A DNA stretch of 64,000 nt from Isochrysis galbana. Lineage: Eukaryota > Haptophyta > Isochrysidales > Isochrysidaceae. How positions within the stretch are numbered: the first letter of the stretch is position 1; each line of letters opens with the position of its first letter. The notes beneath the pieces were generated by a model. It had not been told where the DNA came from. It saw only the letters and a list, made by a program, of their open reading frames with translations, and searched no databases. Both the position numbers and the translations under genes were made by a program. The stretch lies in NCBI GenBank assembly GCA_018136815.1, contig CM030932.1, positions 7,434,001-7,498,000 of the forward strand, given 5' to 3'. This document shows, one piece after another, positions 1 to 11,500 of the stretch.

Positions 1-1110
1 GGCATCACGGCAATGCGGAGGCACAAGCCGAGTGCAGCGCTGCGATATCTTAGGAGGGCGGCGATGTTGGACGATAGCCTTAACATTGAGATGCGCGCCA
101 AGGTACGGCTAAACCTGTGCGCTGTGCTGAGCGAGCGCCGTGAGTTTGCGAAGGCGCTCAGCAATGCACAAGAGGCTGCAGCGATTCTGGGAGGCAGCGC
201 CACAAAGCGACGCAAGCAGGGCCATTCGCCCGCTGGCACTCGCTCATCTTTGATGAATGCGTCCGGTCAGCGTTCAGGGGCGCGACCGAGTGCACACCCC
301 ACCTTTGGGGTCATGAAGGCTGAGTATGATCGCACAGAATTGGAGCAGGTGTCTCCACTCACTGATCCCGCTGAGGCTGATGAACGCAGTGCTCAAAAAG
401 TCACCAGTGCATTCCAAGACTCTGAGACGAAGCCGGTTGGTCGACGAGCGGAAACAAAAGAGGAGGAGAAGTCGCGTCTGGTTCTGCGTGCCTTAGCTCT
501 TCATAACGCTAGCGTCTGCTTTGAGCACTTGAATCAGTTCTCCAATGCTCACGAGGCCGCACGTGCTGCATCTCGTATGGCGGCGTCTGCGGTACCAGCG
601 GATGACCCGCTGCTCGCGAGGTTGCGATCGGTCGAGGCCGAGGTTCGTCAGAAAGAGCGTGCCCAACTCAAACGTGCCGGGCTCCCAGTCGACTGCTCTC
701 GCCATGAACGTGCTACTCAGCGTGCCCTTCCTATGCGTATGGCTGACCCGTCATTCTTGCCCAAGTTCAATGCCACGACGCGCGCACCTACCGTCGCGGA
801 GGCCGAAGCGGCGGCATTCGCCAATCGTCTCTCATTTGCGGAGGCGCTTGAGAAAAGACGAAAGGAGCCCTTAAGTGATCGCGAGCCAATCGCTAGCGTG
901 CTGTCAACCAAGAAGGGACTTGATCTTGCACATGGCATCAGCCCGATTCGGAAGCCGAGCGAGTCTATTGGAAGCCCCTGGCGGAACAGCATCGACTGGC
1001 GAGTAGGCCGGCACCCGGGGGCCGGAGTATCGCCTGGGGACACGACAGCAATAGTTGCTACACAGCAACGCCATGGGTCGGGATTTTTACCTGAAATCGA
1101 TGTCAATTGA
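1..1110 (+). CDS. 3' end of a TPR-like helical repeat protein (5' partial)
   Basis: The frame is already open at base 1, so the start lies upstream; the stop is the TGA at 1108-1110. The visible 369 residues hold two helical pairs typical of tetratricopeptide-like repeats: an N-terminal stretch with ALRYLRRAAMLDD and LNLCAVLSERREFAKAL, and a second with LALHNASVCFEHLNQFSNAHEAA near residues 160-185. They are separated by a charged, probably disordered linker. The C-terminal part (from about residue 235) is low-complexity and ends with a short polar tail. TPR folds usually act as protein-interaction scaffolds; partner and compartment cannot be read from the sequence. No intron is needed in the visible part. 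The identity beyond TPR-like is unknown. Confidence 0.55.
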   Translation, partial: GITAMRRHKPSAALRYLRRAAMLDDSLNIEMRAKVRLNLCAVLSERREFAKALSNAQEAAAILGGSATKRRKQGHSPAGTRSSLMNASGQRSGARPSAHPTFGVMKAEYDRTELEQVSPLTDPAEADERSAQKVTSAFQDSETKPVGRRAETKEEEKSRLVLRALALHNASVCFEHLNQFSNAHEAARAASRMAASAVPADDPLLARLRSVEAEVRQKERAQLKRAGLPVDCSRHERATQRALPMRMADPSFLPKFNATTRAPTVAEAEAAAFANRLSFAEALEKRRKEPLSDREPIASVLSTKKGLDLAHGISPIRKPSESIGSPWRNSIDWRVGRHPGAGVSPGDTTAIVATQQRHGSGFLPEIDVN

Positions 1111-3147
1111 TTCAAACTCGCGCTTCATTCATCCTATCACAGTTTGGTCGTGCGGCTAGTCAAGGTGGACATGTCATCATCTTCAGGCACGTCTCAATGT
1201 TGTCTCGAACTACGTGGTGATTGCATGCATGATGAGTTGCTCTTCTTGGACTCGACTGCCCACAGCTCGATACCGGCACATGGGCTCTGTGTGTACAAGC
1301 GGACAATCACGTGTGTTCATCACCTACCATTTGCATTGCGTGCGCTTGCGTGACCCGAGTTCGGCTCCTCCTCGTTTCACGTCGTCAAAATCGTAGACGA
1401 AGGGTGTTCACATATGGAGTGTAAGGGATTTGTCTATATGCTGTCGTACGACGGCCTGGGCTTATGATGATTATGGATCCCGATGCTTCTTTCTGGTTTG
1501 TTGCGTTAGTTACTTATGCTGCCGCCATTGCTACTGCAATCCTCACGCACGGCCGCCGCACGCGACCGCCAACCGCCTGGGACAAAAATTCTCTGGGCTA
1601 TTAGATGACGCTAGCCTCTCGCCTCTCCCCAGATGGCATACAACTAAGTTTAATACGTGTTTGCGGTGGAGCGCGCCGCCGCGACTCCCCTCTCCTTCGG
1701 GCCTCCCGCCGAGGGCGCCCCCCCAGTACCCATGGAGCAGTCGCTGGCGAAGCGGGACTTCTGACTTCTGGGCTCGGTCCATCAAGGGCCCGTGGCACAC
1801 TGCCGTAAACGAGGATTGCGCACAGCAGTTCCAAGTACGCTATGGCTATGGCTATGGCGAACTCACCACTCTTCGGGTCAATCAGACGGACATTATCGTC
1901 CGGGTCGCACAAAGTCGAGTCCCTTGAGGAAAAGCTCAACAAGCGAGGCTCCTCCTCGCGCGTAAATCTCTTTACAACGCCCTCCGGCCTCCGGCCTCCG
2001 CGGGACGTAGCTGCACACCGAAGCTCGAAGCCGACGGCCTAGGCCAAGCAAAACAAATCAACCTACAACCTAAGTAAGCGTGCTCATCAAAGCGGTCGAG
2101 AAAGTGGGGCTTACGCTCCTCAAGGGCAACCGCGAACGCATGAAGCTCGAACGAAGCTGGCGCGGGCACCAATTTCCAATTTGTAAATTGTTTGACGAGG
2201 ACGGGCTTTTTCAAAAAGCAAAAAGCCCGCAGAAATGAGACAAAGAGAGGTCCGTCGGGGAGAGAGCTCTCTTTTCGGGGCGTACCGGCTGGACCGCCCG
2301 CCGCTCTCGGCAGCCCCCCCCCCCCCCTTTTTTTTGCCACGGTATCCGCGCCCTCCGCCCTCCGTCTACGTCCTCCGTGCGCCGTGCGCCGTTTGCAATG
2401 TCCGTAGACATCCAACACGGGTCCCGAGGTAAGCTCCTCGAGCCGCCCGCAAGAACTGCGTTCCACGCTAGCTGCTAGCTGCCGGCGCGCCCTCTTGGGC
2501 GGTCTCCAAAGGCAAGACCGCCTTTGCTTTGACACAGCACGGAGATAGAGGTCGCCATGCCCGCTCGCATCAGCAGGGGCAGGGGCGGATGCTGTCTTTG
2601 TTTGTAATTGTTATTTTGTAACAAGGAGCAGGAATCAAACAACAAGAGATACACAATCTCTCTCTCCTTCGCAAAGAAGGGATGCTAACCAACACCAAAC
2701 ACGATGACAAGAACAAGAACAAGAAAACACATGAACTAACCAACCCATCGACCTGGTTGAGTTGACTGCAAGATGACTATACGGTACGTACACCTACTGT
2801 CCTCCCGTCCGGCATGCGTCGAGTTGAGGCACATGCTCGCGCCATAGACCAGTAAGCAAGGGGCGGACACGCATGCGCAATGCGTGCGCATGTGGACTGA
2901 CCATGAGAGACAATAGCCAGCAAACAGAAAATCAGTGCGAGTTGCGCGCGTTGGAACGCGAGGAGTGCCACCGCGACATGGACGTCCAGACGTAAGAAGA
3001 CCATGAGCAGCATTAAGAAGCCTCAGTCCAACTGTGAACTGTGCACATCCATCACGTAGCCGAGAGAAGGCGCCACAGCGATCATCCACGATATGAGAGC
3101 AAGAGAAGCCGCCAGAGCGATCAAAACAGATGCTTCTCGGCTAGTGC
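1111..3147. other. Intergenic region, no supported gene; holds one repeat copy
   Basis: ORFs here are short, overlap on both strands and show no recognisable domain. The stretch 1640-1755 is a member of the dispersed repeat family described separately. Around 2310-2335 there is a C-run followed by a T-run, and 2580-2720 is A-rich with short imperfect repeats. I see nothing else. Confidence 0.5.
1640..1755 (+). repeat. Dispersed repeat family B, copy 1
   Basis: It begins with a form of the AT-rich motif AACTAAGTTTATACTTG and continues into GAGCGCGCCGCCGCGAC and then CTTCGGGCCTCCCGCCGAG. The same order of blocks is found at 56225-56345. Shorter versions are at 17600-17665, 20915-20985 and, inverted, 30375-30432. 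The reading of one family comes from direct comparison within this window. Confidence 0.6.
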
Positions 3148-3441
3148 TCATCGGTGCAGGCCAAGATCATCGTCGACGACCTCATAGAAGGGTGTGCTAT
3201 CCTCATCATCCCCATACATGTTGTACGCGTAGTCCTCCCAACAGTCAAAGCGCGCACTGCCCATCACGGGTGCAGGCGGACTCGGCTGCTGGCTGACGGC
3301 GTGGCGAGCGGCGCCGCGCTGGATAGCGGCAGTCAGCCTGGCGGAGGAGGCGAGGGCGTTGTGCGAGGGGGGCGGCGTGGCCGGCACTCGCAACGCGTGC
3401 GTCGCGCCGAGCATGATCATCAGCGTTGAGAGCAGCTGCAT
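3148..3441 (-). CDS. Small secreted or plastid-targeted-type protein, 97 aa
   Basis: Start ATG at 3439-3441, stop TGA at 3148-3150. The N-terminus (MQLLSTLMIMLGATHALRVP) looks like a signal peptide with a possible cleavage after ATHA. It is followed by an Ala/Ser/Arg-rich stretch poor in acidic residues, the composition of a secondary-plastid transit peptide. The mature tail after about residue 60 is acidic and aromatic (FDCWEDYAYNMYGDDEDS). The sense strand just upstream of the ATG is pyrimidine-rich. No homologue is recognised. The same frame is open further 5', so the start is chosen on the signal-peptide pattern. It may be a last exon or a chance ORF. Confidence 0.4.
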   Translation of the reverse strand: MQLLSTLMIMLGATHALRVPATPPPSHNALASSARLTAAIQRGAARHAVSQQPSPPAPVMGSARFDCWEDYAYNMYGDDEDSTPFYEVVDDDLGLHR

Positions 3442-4716
3442 CAGAGGAGCGGAAGGAGGAGGGAGGTATGGAGGGGCGGGGGACCGCGGTCGGGTCTGGA
3501 GTGAGTGAGGGGACGGCGACGCCTTCTTTCTCTCTCTCTCGCCACACGCCACACGGCAACCTTCAAAACCACCTCGCAGACAAAGGGGAAAATGGCCCGT
3601 CCACAGGAAGAGATGGGGAGAGAGCTGGAGAAGCGCGTGCAAGATTCGCGGGCGGGGGACGACGGGAAGCTCCTCCTCCGCTCTGAGTCCCAAGGGAAGT
3701 TAGTGAAGAGGCGGGGGGGGGGCGGGGAGGGGGTGGGAGAGAGAGGGAAGAGAGAGAGAGAGAGGGAGCGAGCACGCGCCTTCTCCGCCCCCCCCCGCCC
3801 CCCACCCCCCCACCCCCACCCCCCCGCGCGAGGTTGCAATCCTCGCCACGACCGGCAGTTTCGTCGGCCCCCCTTCCGCCCCCCCCCCCCCCCCCCGCCT
3901 TCCCCTTCTCCCCCCCTAGCGAGGTGGGGGCGAAGGGAGGGAAGAAAGGGAGGGGGAGAGAAGGAGATGGGAGGGGAGAAGGCCGAGCCCCCCCCCCCCC
4001 TCCCGCCTGGGGAACGTCGTCGGAAACGTCTGCGAAACCTCGCGCCGACGTCTCCCCCTTCCCCCCCCTCCCCCCCCCGGCGCCTCCCCGCTCCGCTGGC
4101 TTGCCCTTGAGCAGCTGGGGATGGGGGACGACGGTGTGGACTGCTGCCTGCAGCACATAGGAGTAGCTACTACTCTAGCAGCATGAATAGGAGGAAGCAG
4201 GAATCAGGAAGAGCTCAGATAAATCTGCCTCATGCCTCATGCCGCGTTAGGGCGGTCAAACAGCTGTTTTAACTTCTAAAGGTGAAAATTGACCAAGTCA
4301 AGATTGAGGATTCATTACGAGATTTTTGGATATGGTGACCGGATAGGTGTAACTAGCACATATCCGGTGCCCTTTGGGCCCCAGACCCCCCACGGTAGCC
4401 CCCACAGCGATGCGTAACCAAAAACCAAAAAACGCGCAAACAGGCCAGAAATCACTGTCGCCGAGGGCGGAGGGCGGACGTCCGAAAGTCGCGTTCCGTC
4501 AAAAGAGGGCCAGGTGATTTTTTTTCACCCAGAGGTGCATGTTTTCTTTTTCAACCCAGTCTTCGGAATACTACTATCTCCAGGATTGGGTGCTACGCAC
4601 ATTCGACCGGAGGGGCGTGGGCGCGTTTGCCTGCAACTAAAGTAGAACTAAATAAAACTATTGACTATGGATTGACATCTGGCCGCACTGACCATACTAC
4701 GAACCCTTACTCACTA
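3442..4716. other. Low-complexity region: poly-C, GA and CT tracts
   Basis: From 3500 to 4110 the plus strand is dominated by long C-runs and GGGAGAG blocks. ORFs in all frames are Pro/Arg/Gly-rich artefacts of this composition. The part next to 3441 could be the promoter of the small minus-strand gene. From 4161 to 4716 the sequence is more balanced and I see no gene. Confidence 0.5.
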
Positions 4717-5731
4717 TCACTCACGAGGACGAGCAGACTCACACTCGCGCACACAAAAGTCATACAATGGCTGATTGGCTGCACGAAAGTCAAGTGCCAA
4801 ACGATCAAGGCGAGCGCTCTCCTTGTGGCGCAAGGCGAGGTCAATCGCCTTCTTCTTGTTGTCCCTCTCCTTAGCGCCAATTCGCTCAAAACGCTCCCAC
4901 GTGGGGAACACAAGGGCACCAGAAGGGTCAGCCACAGCAACCACATACGCTGACGGGGTGGTTGCTCGCGAAGCACCAACATACGTCAAGCCGGCATCCA
5001 ATTCAACGCCTCCAACCAATGTCGAGCAAGTAGAATGGAATGTCCTTGCCCGGCCCTGCCGTGAAGCCTTGGCTTTTGTGGATTGATCGAGCCCAAGCTA
5101 GCTGAATAATCACGGAGGCGCGGAGGCGGCCCTCAACGAGCGAGAAATAAGGTGAGCGCCGCCACTCCTGGCTTGGGTTGGGCGCGAAGAGGTGGAGCTG
5201 CTGCGCCTGCTGCCCCGGCAGTTGCAAGTAGTGCTTCATGGCCTCGGGTGCGAGCGTCGGCTGAATGTGCCCATCCCTCATTGGCACGCCGGGGTGTGCC
5301 TTGTTGGCGAAGCTGAAAAGCCCTCCCTTGTCGTCAGGTGAGCGCCTCGAGCAAAAGTGGCAGTGCTTCACGCACTGAGCGCCACCGAGCTCGACTGCGT
5401 CGGAGTTCACGCCAGCTAGCAGCTAGAGTGTCGTGATGTCGTAAGGGTAGCGGCGCGAGCAGTCTCGGCAGTAGAGGAGCCGCACATTTTGTACTGCGTT
5501 CTCGTATGCGGCGAGCTGGCTCACGTCAGCGTCAGTAAGCCCATCTCCCATATGTGTGTGTGGTGCCTGTGGCTGTGGGTGAGTGGGCTGAAGTAGATGT
5601 TTAGAATAGGCTTCTTCAAACGATGAGAGAATGGGTGTGGTCCGTGGTGCGGCCAATGTCATCTCATGCCGTTCACTAGATGGGTGTGGGTCACCACCAC
5701 CCCAGGCGAGGAAAGCTAGAGTAGACATCAT
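4717..5731 (-). pseudogene. PIF1/Helitron-type helicase relic with internal deletion and frameshift
   Basis: Read from 5731 downward. A zinc-finger-like part comes first (CRDCSRR, then after a stop near 5423 CHFCSRRSPDDKGGLFSF, with a following Pro-rich AHPGVP segment). It resembles the cysteine region that precedes the helicase part in Helitron-type proteins. It is joined directly to the C-terminal helicase motifs: motif V as AWARSIHKSQGFT (about 5085-5045) and, after a frameshift near 5015, motif VI as TYVGASRAT (about 4990). The Walker A and B motifs and any Rep nuclease are missing. What I see is the motifs and the breaks; a decayed Helitron or PIF1 gene is an inference. Confidence 0.7.
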
Positions 5732-6130
5732 GCTGCTCCAAGAGTTGCACGCCTACGCCGACGGCAGGCACCTCCGAGCATGCATGACCGCCAAGGCCTT
5801 GGGGTGGCAGATGGTGCACGCGCCAGCTAACGCCACAGACCCGGCGAGTGGGGTAGGCATCGCGATACGCGACTCCTCCCCCAGGGTGAAACTGATACCG
5901 GACACGTCCGAGACGCTGATAGAGGGCAGATGCTTGCGGACTAGATGCGTAATAGGCTCTAAAGAACTAGAATTAATATCCATTTACCTAAGCGCCATAC
6001 CTAGCATAAGATCCACCCAAATAGACACGTTAAGGACGATCCCATTAGGCAGAGAACACGACACCCTCGTGGGGGGCGACTTTAACTGCGTAGCAAGGCC
6101 AGGGACTGTAGTTAACTACCAACGTTGGGG
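5640..6130 (+). pseudogene. LINE apurinic/apyrimidinic endonuclease domain fragment
   Basis: The translation carries the marks of the EEP/APE endonuclease of non-LTR retrotransposons: DIMLLQELH near the start, SGVGIAIRD in the middle, ISIYLS, and the catalytic-loop motif LVGGDFNCV near 6070-6095. The fold stops there, about halfway, where the sequence turns into TAGTTAACTA-rich DNA. The N-terminus overlaps the helicase relic on the other strand, so the 5' boundary is unclear. It is probably the same element as the C-terminal fragment at 6660-7276, with the reverse transcriptase core lost. Confidence 0.7.
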
Positions 6131-6659
6131 GGCACTAGTTAGTAGCCAATTGAGGAGTAGTTAGTTAACTGGTTGTATGTTTTTGGCAGTAGTTACCTGC
6201 TATTTACGTGGTTTCCGACTTTCTAAGTTGGTAGTTAACTAGTAGTTATCTGCTAGTAGCTAGTAGCTAGTAGATATAAAAAATATTATAATAATAGAGA
6301 TGAATTAGGATATGTACAGTACAACGAGGCCCCCCTCTCGCCTTCCCCCCAGTCCCTCAATCATTGCTCCCTCCAACCTCCGTCCAACGCCGACGAACTC
6401 CGACGATGGCGCCGAGGAGGATTTCGAGACCGTTGAGCAGCTTGCCAATAACGCTGCAGTTGATGCAGGGCAGGACGACGAGGTCGAACGTGTATGTTTT
6501 TACGCGGCCGGAGCAATGCATGGTGACCTCCGTAAGGCTGTGAAGGATTCGACGCTCGAGCGCTAGCTTGTGGCAGCGTACAACACGGATTGAATACTAC
6601 TACCTACTATACTAGTAGCTAGTAGCTAGTAGTAGTAGTAATAATGGAGTAATGGAGGG
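6131..6659 (+). other. Insert between two LINE parts, flanked by TAGTAGC repeats
   Basis: This replaces the missing reverse transcriptase core. Both edges are rich in CTAGTAG units (6236-6275 and 6605-6645). In between is an ORF of 84 aa (6312-6566) with an acidic middle (DDGAEEDFETVEQL); I do not recognise it. The layout suits a small inserted element or a filler from a deletion, but I could not define target-site duplications. Confidence 0.4.
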
Positions 6660-7276
6660 CACGCGATATGCACCTACACTATAAACACATTGCGCACAGA
6701 CGGGTGGGTACATACAACCGTTTTCCCGGTAGAGACAGCACATGCCGCATCTGTGGAGAGGCGGACGAAGCCTCGACGCACCTAGGCGAGTGCCAAGGCA
6801 TAACCATTGTCCTGGACGCGATCAACGAAATTGCACAATTCTCACCTAAAGCGGGTAGAAACAGAGAGGAAACTATAATCGACAATCTGTTTATTTTCCC
6901 GAATGGAAACGCCCCGAAAGCGATATACACTCTGTATCTAGTAGCATGGAGGTATATCATTACTGATTTTTATAGAATACACTACGACGGAGTGGCATTC
7001 TCAGAAGAATCAATACTGATAAGAACAATAGAACGATACACCACGCTAAGTAAAGCTCTACTCTTCGCAAACGAGACCGACGCGGCAAGAACCGCCCAAG
7101 CGGGCATGGGTAGACAACCCAAAAAACGGATAGACATAAGCGACTTGAGGCCCGTTTTCAGTATGAACGACAACGGCGGGCTCAAACCCAGCAAGGAACT
7201 CGTAAATCTAGCCACAAAGCTGAGGATAGCACACGCTGTCGAGGAACCCAAGGAGCAACAAAACAAAGACGAATAA
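6660..7276 (+). pseudogene. C-terminal part of LINE ORF2 (post-RT zinc-binding region)
   Basis: The 202-residue frame starts at 6668. It contains HRRVGTYNRF followed by C-x2-C-x8-H-x4-C (CRICGEADEASTHLGEC), the pattern found after the reverse transcriptase in many LINE ORF2 proteins. The rest (YLVAWRYIITDFYRI) aligns by eye with the minus-strand copy at 12963-13768. The two copies are clearly related but strongly diverged. The stop at 7274-7276 looks like the true ORF2 end, since the other copy ends at a similar point. Confidence 0.75.
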
Positions 7277-8229
7277 GCCAACAAAACGTAGAACAAGGTC
7301 AACATCAGAGACGCAACCGACCCGGCGCCACTGTCACAATAGGCGCGAGCGAAGGCAGACGCGAACGCCAAAAGAGAAGACACAACAAGCCTGCCCGGCC
7401 CCCGCACTCTGAACCAGGCCTTAGGTAGCGCACCAAGGCCGGACCCCGGAAACCGAAGAAAAAGGAAAGAAGGGGGGCAGGGGAAGAGGTGGAGGGAGGG
7501 AAGTAAGGGCGATGCAAGTAGAGAAGGGAGACCAGTCCCAGTCAGTAGTAGGTGTGTAGCCCAGAATCTTCAGATGTTTTTTTTTAGCCTGGCAAATGAA
7601 AAACAAGAAAAAGAGAGCGACCAACCAGGGCTAGCGCCCTGGAACCAGGGAGATGAAAAACTCCCGCACGACCCACCCATGGGGAAAGCCTCGCGGCTGG
7701 GCCCCCACAAGGAAGCGCAGCAAAGTGCGTCAAAACAAAACTTAACCAAAAGGCCTGCCTCCCCCCTCACCCGAAGCCAGACCCAAGGTAGTGCACATGG
7801 GTCGACCCCCCGAAACCGAAACCGAACGAAAAGGAACGAGGGGGGGAGCGGAAAGGAGAGAGAGGGTAGAGGGTGGGGCAAGGGCGTTGTCGGAGGGGAC
7901 CCGCGCGGAAAGGGAAGTGGATGGCAATAGCAGTAGGCATCTTCAAGAATATTTTTATAGCTATAGCAGCTTTGTAAAATCTCAAATCTCGGCGTATATT
8001 TTGATTTACACCTCCGGCGAACAACAAGCGAACAACGGGCAAGTCGTGTTGTGTCAGTGCCGCGTCCGTCAAATGCATTTTCTTGGAATAATTCATTTAA
8101 GTCGGAATGACTCATTCGCGCGACAAACGGACTCCAATAAAGAGCTTGTGTGCGCTCCGTTTGAAGCAGTGTGATCCGGCTACAAATGCGGGCTTCTCGA
8201 GGCTCCACTTAACATCGAAGACAACGATA
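7277..8229 (+). repeat. LINE 3' tail with a diverged tandem unit
   Basis: Two diverged direct repeats are visible, about 7388-7500 and 7757-7860. Each has a block like GCCTGCC...CCC, then a GTAG(T/C)GCAC, then CCGAAACCGAA-type A-rich sequence running into GGGGGG-rich sequence. This position, directly after the ORF2 stop, suggests a repeated 3' UTR. ORFs in this stretch on both strands are explained by the repeats. Confidence 0.5.
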
Positions 8230-8517
8230 TCATGTCTCTGTAAGAAGCGGGAGCACCCCATGAAAATACATTTGGCCTTTGAGTGCCATGCCGTGGTAGT
8301 GATGTAAGATCAGGTCTTCAAAGTATTGGTAAAATTCCGTTGCGAGTCCATCTGGGTCGTCTCTCTTGGCCAAAAATATTGTCATCTTTGTCGATGGTGT
8401 AGCGCAATGACACAATTTCTTGGTGATATTGCAAACGAAGCTGATTACTCTTACACTGCTAGGAGGATCGTTGGTAACCTCGATGACCACTGAGACTGCC
8501 AGTACCAACAGATTCAT
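8230..8517 (-). CDS. Possible terminal exon of the carboxypeptidase gene, or separate small ORF (95 aa)
   Basis: The frame begins with a hydrophobic segment (MNLLVLAVSVVIEV) and contains several cysteines and an aromatic-rich tail ending GVLPLLTET. Just upstream, the carboxypeptidase exon 9 has a perfect donor (GTGAGT at 8621-8616). A TATTAG acceptor near 8535 would join it in phase to this frame. Without that splice, exon 9 simply reads on to a TGA at 8516-8514. I cannot decide between the two. No family is recognised. Confidence 0.3.
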   Translation of the reverse strand: MNLLVLAVSVVIEVTNDPPSSVRVISFVCNITKKLCHCATPSTKMTIFLAKRDDPDGLATEFYQYFEDLILHHYHGMALKGQMYFHGVLPLLTET

Positions 8518-11500
8518 CCTCGCCTTTCGGCAATTCTAATACCACGGCCTCGCCTAGCCTCCTCGTGCAATAATAATCCGCGCCCACTCGCCGCATCAGG
8601 CGATGTGTGTGTTGCACTCACGCAGGGTAAGGCATTCCGCGAGCCACAGCGCTCCTCAACGGTCCAAGAGTGTTTCCCGGGAAGATACTCTGCGTTCCAG
8701 AATATGTAGTACTTGGAGCCGGCGGTGCATGGAAATTCAGTATGCGCCTGTGGTCAAGAAACGGGCGTGCGTTGGCCCAAGCAGTTACTTACTCAAAATC
8801 TGGCACTGCCGTTGGTACGATTGGTGGTGGGATACCTCTTCAAGCACGGTTGGGCCACGTGCCCAAATGGTGGTTCGTACTCAAGCGCTCTTTCAGTCTC
8901 ACCGAATGGATTTCCGAGTTAGAGAAGCCGAGGGGTTGCTGAGCGCCGACACGCCCACAAGCGCCGTAGACGGCGAGCAACGTGTCCCGGTGCGCCGCGC
9001 CAACGGTGCACACCCCTCCTGAAGTGTAGGCGTTGGCCGTGTAGACGAAGAACTCATCCAAGGTTCCGGAGGCCATGTTGGTGCCAGTAGACGCCGTAAG
9101 AGGAACGCGGCAGCTTGAGCCCTGGCGCTGGCGGGCACGGCATTCGTGGGAGACTGTGATGGTCGTGGCGTCGGTAGTGGAGCAAATGCACAAGTCGTCG
9201 CCTGAAAGCAGCATTGGGAAGAGAGGGACTTGTAAGACTCATTGAGGGTTGGTAGGACACGAAAGCGGGCAGCAGAATATAAGCGCCTGACGAGACACTT
9301 GCATGCAGACGGGGCCGAGGCACTGAGGATGTGGACGCGACCGCGCGCTAGACCCGACGCAGCCGGTTATCGGGAGCACGCCTGACAGGACGGAAGGCCG
9401 ATGCAAGACTCGCAACCGGAGCAAGCAACTCACATTTCCTGAGCGTCTCTTCGTCGCTGGAGATACGTATCCTAAAGATGGCGAGGTCCTCTGCCTCGGA
9501 TATGGATTGGATCGTGTCCACTGTGGATGCATGCTCCGCCGGTAAGACGGCAACCTCGATCTCAAGATGGCTACCCTCCTTCGTCCACAAAGCGGGCAGC
9601 AACGGCAGCGTCGCCGCCTGCCGTGCACCTAATGCAGCGATGGCGGTACAAGCGGAATATTGCGCAGATGGATACCAGTCGGGCGCCGAGGGTCGAATCG
9701 AGAAGTGAGATGAAGTGACACGCACGCATGCCGTGAGAGGGCTCGTAAACGGCGCAAGTCCATTGTTTTGCAGCGTGAGATTGAGGTTGCCCGAGGTGGT
9801 AGCAGAGTCGACGTGAGCCATATGCACCTCATGAACCTGGAAGGGGTGAAGACTAGGCTGGCAATAGGGATCTCTGGCACGCACAATAATACGGACAAGG
9901 AAGGGGCGTGTCTACCTTGCACCACACGGACGGTGGTAGGCCGCTCACGCCCAACATCAGCGACATAGGCGAGCCGGTGTCATGGCCCACATAAGCTGCC
10001 CTCCCAAACCCACCGCGTCGCGAGCTCACCTGTATCATGGGGCCCGAAGCGTCGAGGAGATAAGTGGCTGGCCACAGGCTCTGCTCGGCAATTGGCTCGA
10101 TGCGGTCGGGCTTGGGCCAGAAGCCATCACGTGAGTTGCCAACCTCGAGTGTGAAGGAGACGACGCCCTCATCTCCCCAACCCCTGTGAAAGCCGTCGGA
10201 ATTTGGAAAGGACTTGAAATGTGCGGTCGCCACGAGGCAGAGCGGACACGGGAGTGAACAAGCAGCCGAAAGCGAGGGACCGAAACTGCATGACACGGAG
10301 AGGGGTGGGTGCGCACCAGTCGTCCGCTTCTCCATTCGTGGTGTAACCAACCACTTCCCATGCGCGCCCAGATGCGTACCCGTTGCGCGCCGTCCTATGA
10401 GAGTTGATCGAGGCAAGGAAAGTGTCACCGGAGACCGGCGCGGGGGCAACGATCTGGGATCGAGGTGTGCCGGCAGCCACCCACGGAATTTCCATAATGG
10501 CTCTTTTTGTACGCCTGGCCAATCCTTATGCGCCCGCCCCCCTCGATCTGCGAGTTTGCTACGCAGCCAGGCCCCAAGATGATCGTGTGCCGGCTCGCAC
10601 ATCTCCGCCGCATACTCCTGGTACAATGAGAGATCTGTGTCGGAGAGCTTGGCGCGCCAGTCATAGGAGAACGGAAAGGCGAGATCCTCGCCCCAGCCAT
10701 GCCAATGCAACGTTGCCGCTGGCCGAAAGGAGTGGACAAGAGCACGGATCGCCTGCACAAATGCCAGTTGCTAGGTGTCAATCGCGACTGCGGTGTCGAA
10801 CTCAAATGAGTGCCCCTCTCCTGGGGCGCGGTTGTGTTTTGGCCTAGGGCAAGACGCCGACCGCCGACCGCCGCAGGGAGTGGGGCAGGGGACACCTGAG
10901 TTTCCGGTTCAGAGAATGCGGCTTGCCCGCGGAACTCCTCGGAGCAACCCGAAGAGGACGAGCCGATGGAATCGAGCGCCCACCTATGGGGACAATATGA
11001 CCATTTGATGAGGGGCAAACAAGCGCACACCCGCACGCGCATGTTGGTCAGGTGAAGCGCAAGCAGCACGTGGGTGCGTTAGAGGCTCACTTGTGGCCGA
11101 AATTGCGGTTGAGATCAACGCCGTCGTTGGGGCTATTTCCAGTGCTTGAGCACGTCTTCAATCCATTTTTACGCCTCATCCCACCGCCGCGAGGTGCTCG
11201 CGCGGCGTTCCACGCATATCCATCAGGGTTGGCCACTGGGAGGAGGAGGAGGCGCCGGGAACGCACGAGGCGTAGAGATTGTGCGCTCGACGCGTGGGCC
11301 GCGGAGCTCAGGATCTGCGGTGGGACGGTGGCACAGTAGGCAACCCAGTCAGCCAAGGACATAATGAAAGCTTTCCGCACCCAAGGCCGAAGATCGCTTC
11401 CCGCACCCAAGGCCGAGGATCACCATCAGCGAGTGAAGCATGAGCTAGAAACGCCCCCTAGCTCGAGCATTGAGCGTGCGCTATACCGTCTCGACAAACT

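Noticed and set aside
3505..4160. Proline/arginine-rich ORFs of about 200 aa
   Set aside because: Caused by poly-C and GA runs; overlapping open frames on both strands and no splice-consistent extension.
9836..10030. Frame read-through after LLDASGPMIQ in the carboxypeptidase
   Set aside because: A GTGAGC donor at the end of exon 6 and a CAG acceptor at 9837 give a phase-0 junction, and the sequence between has no conserved residues.
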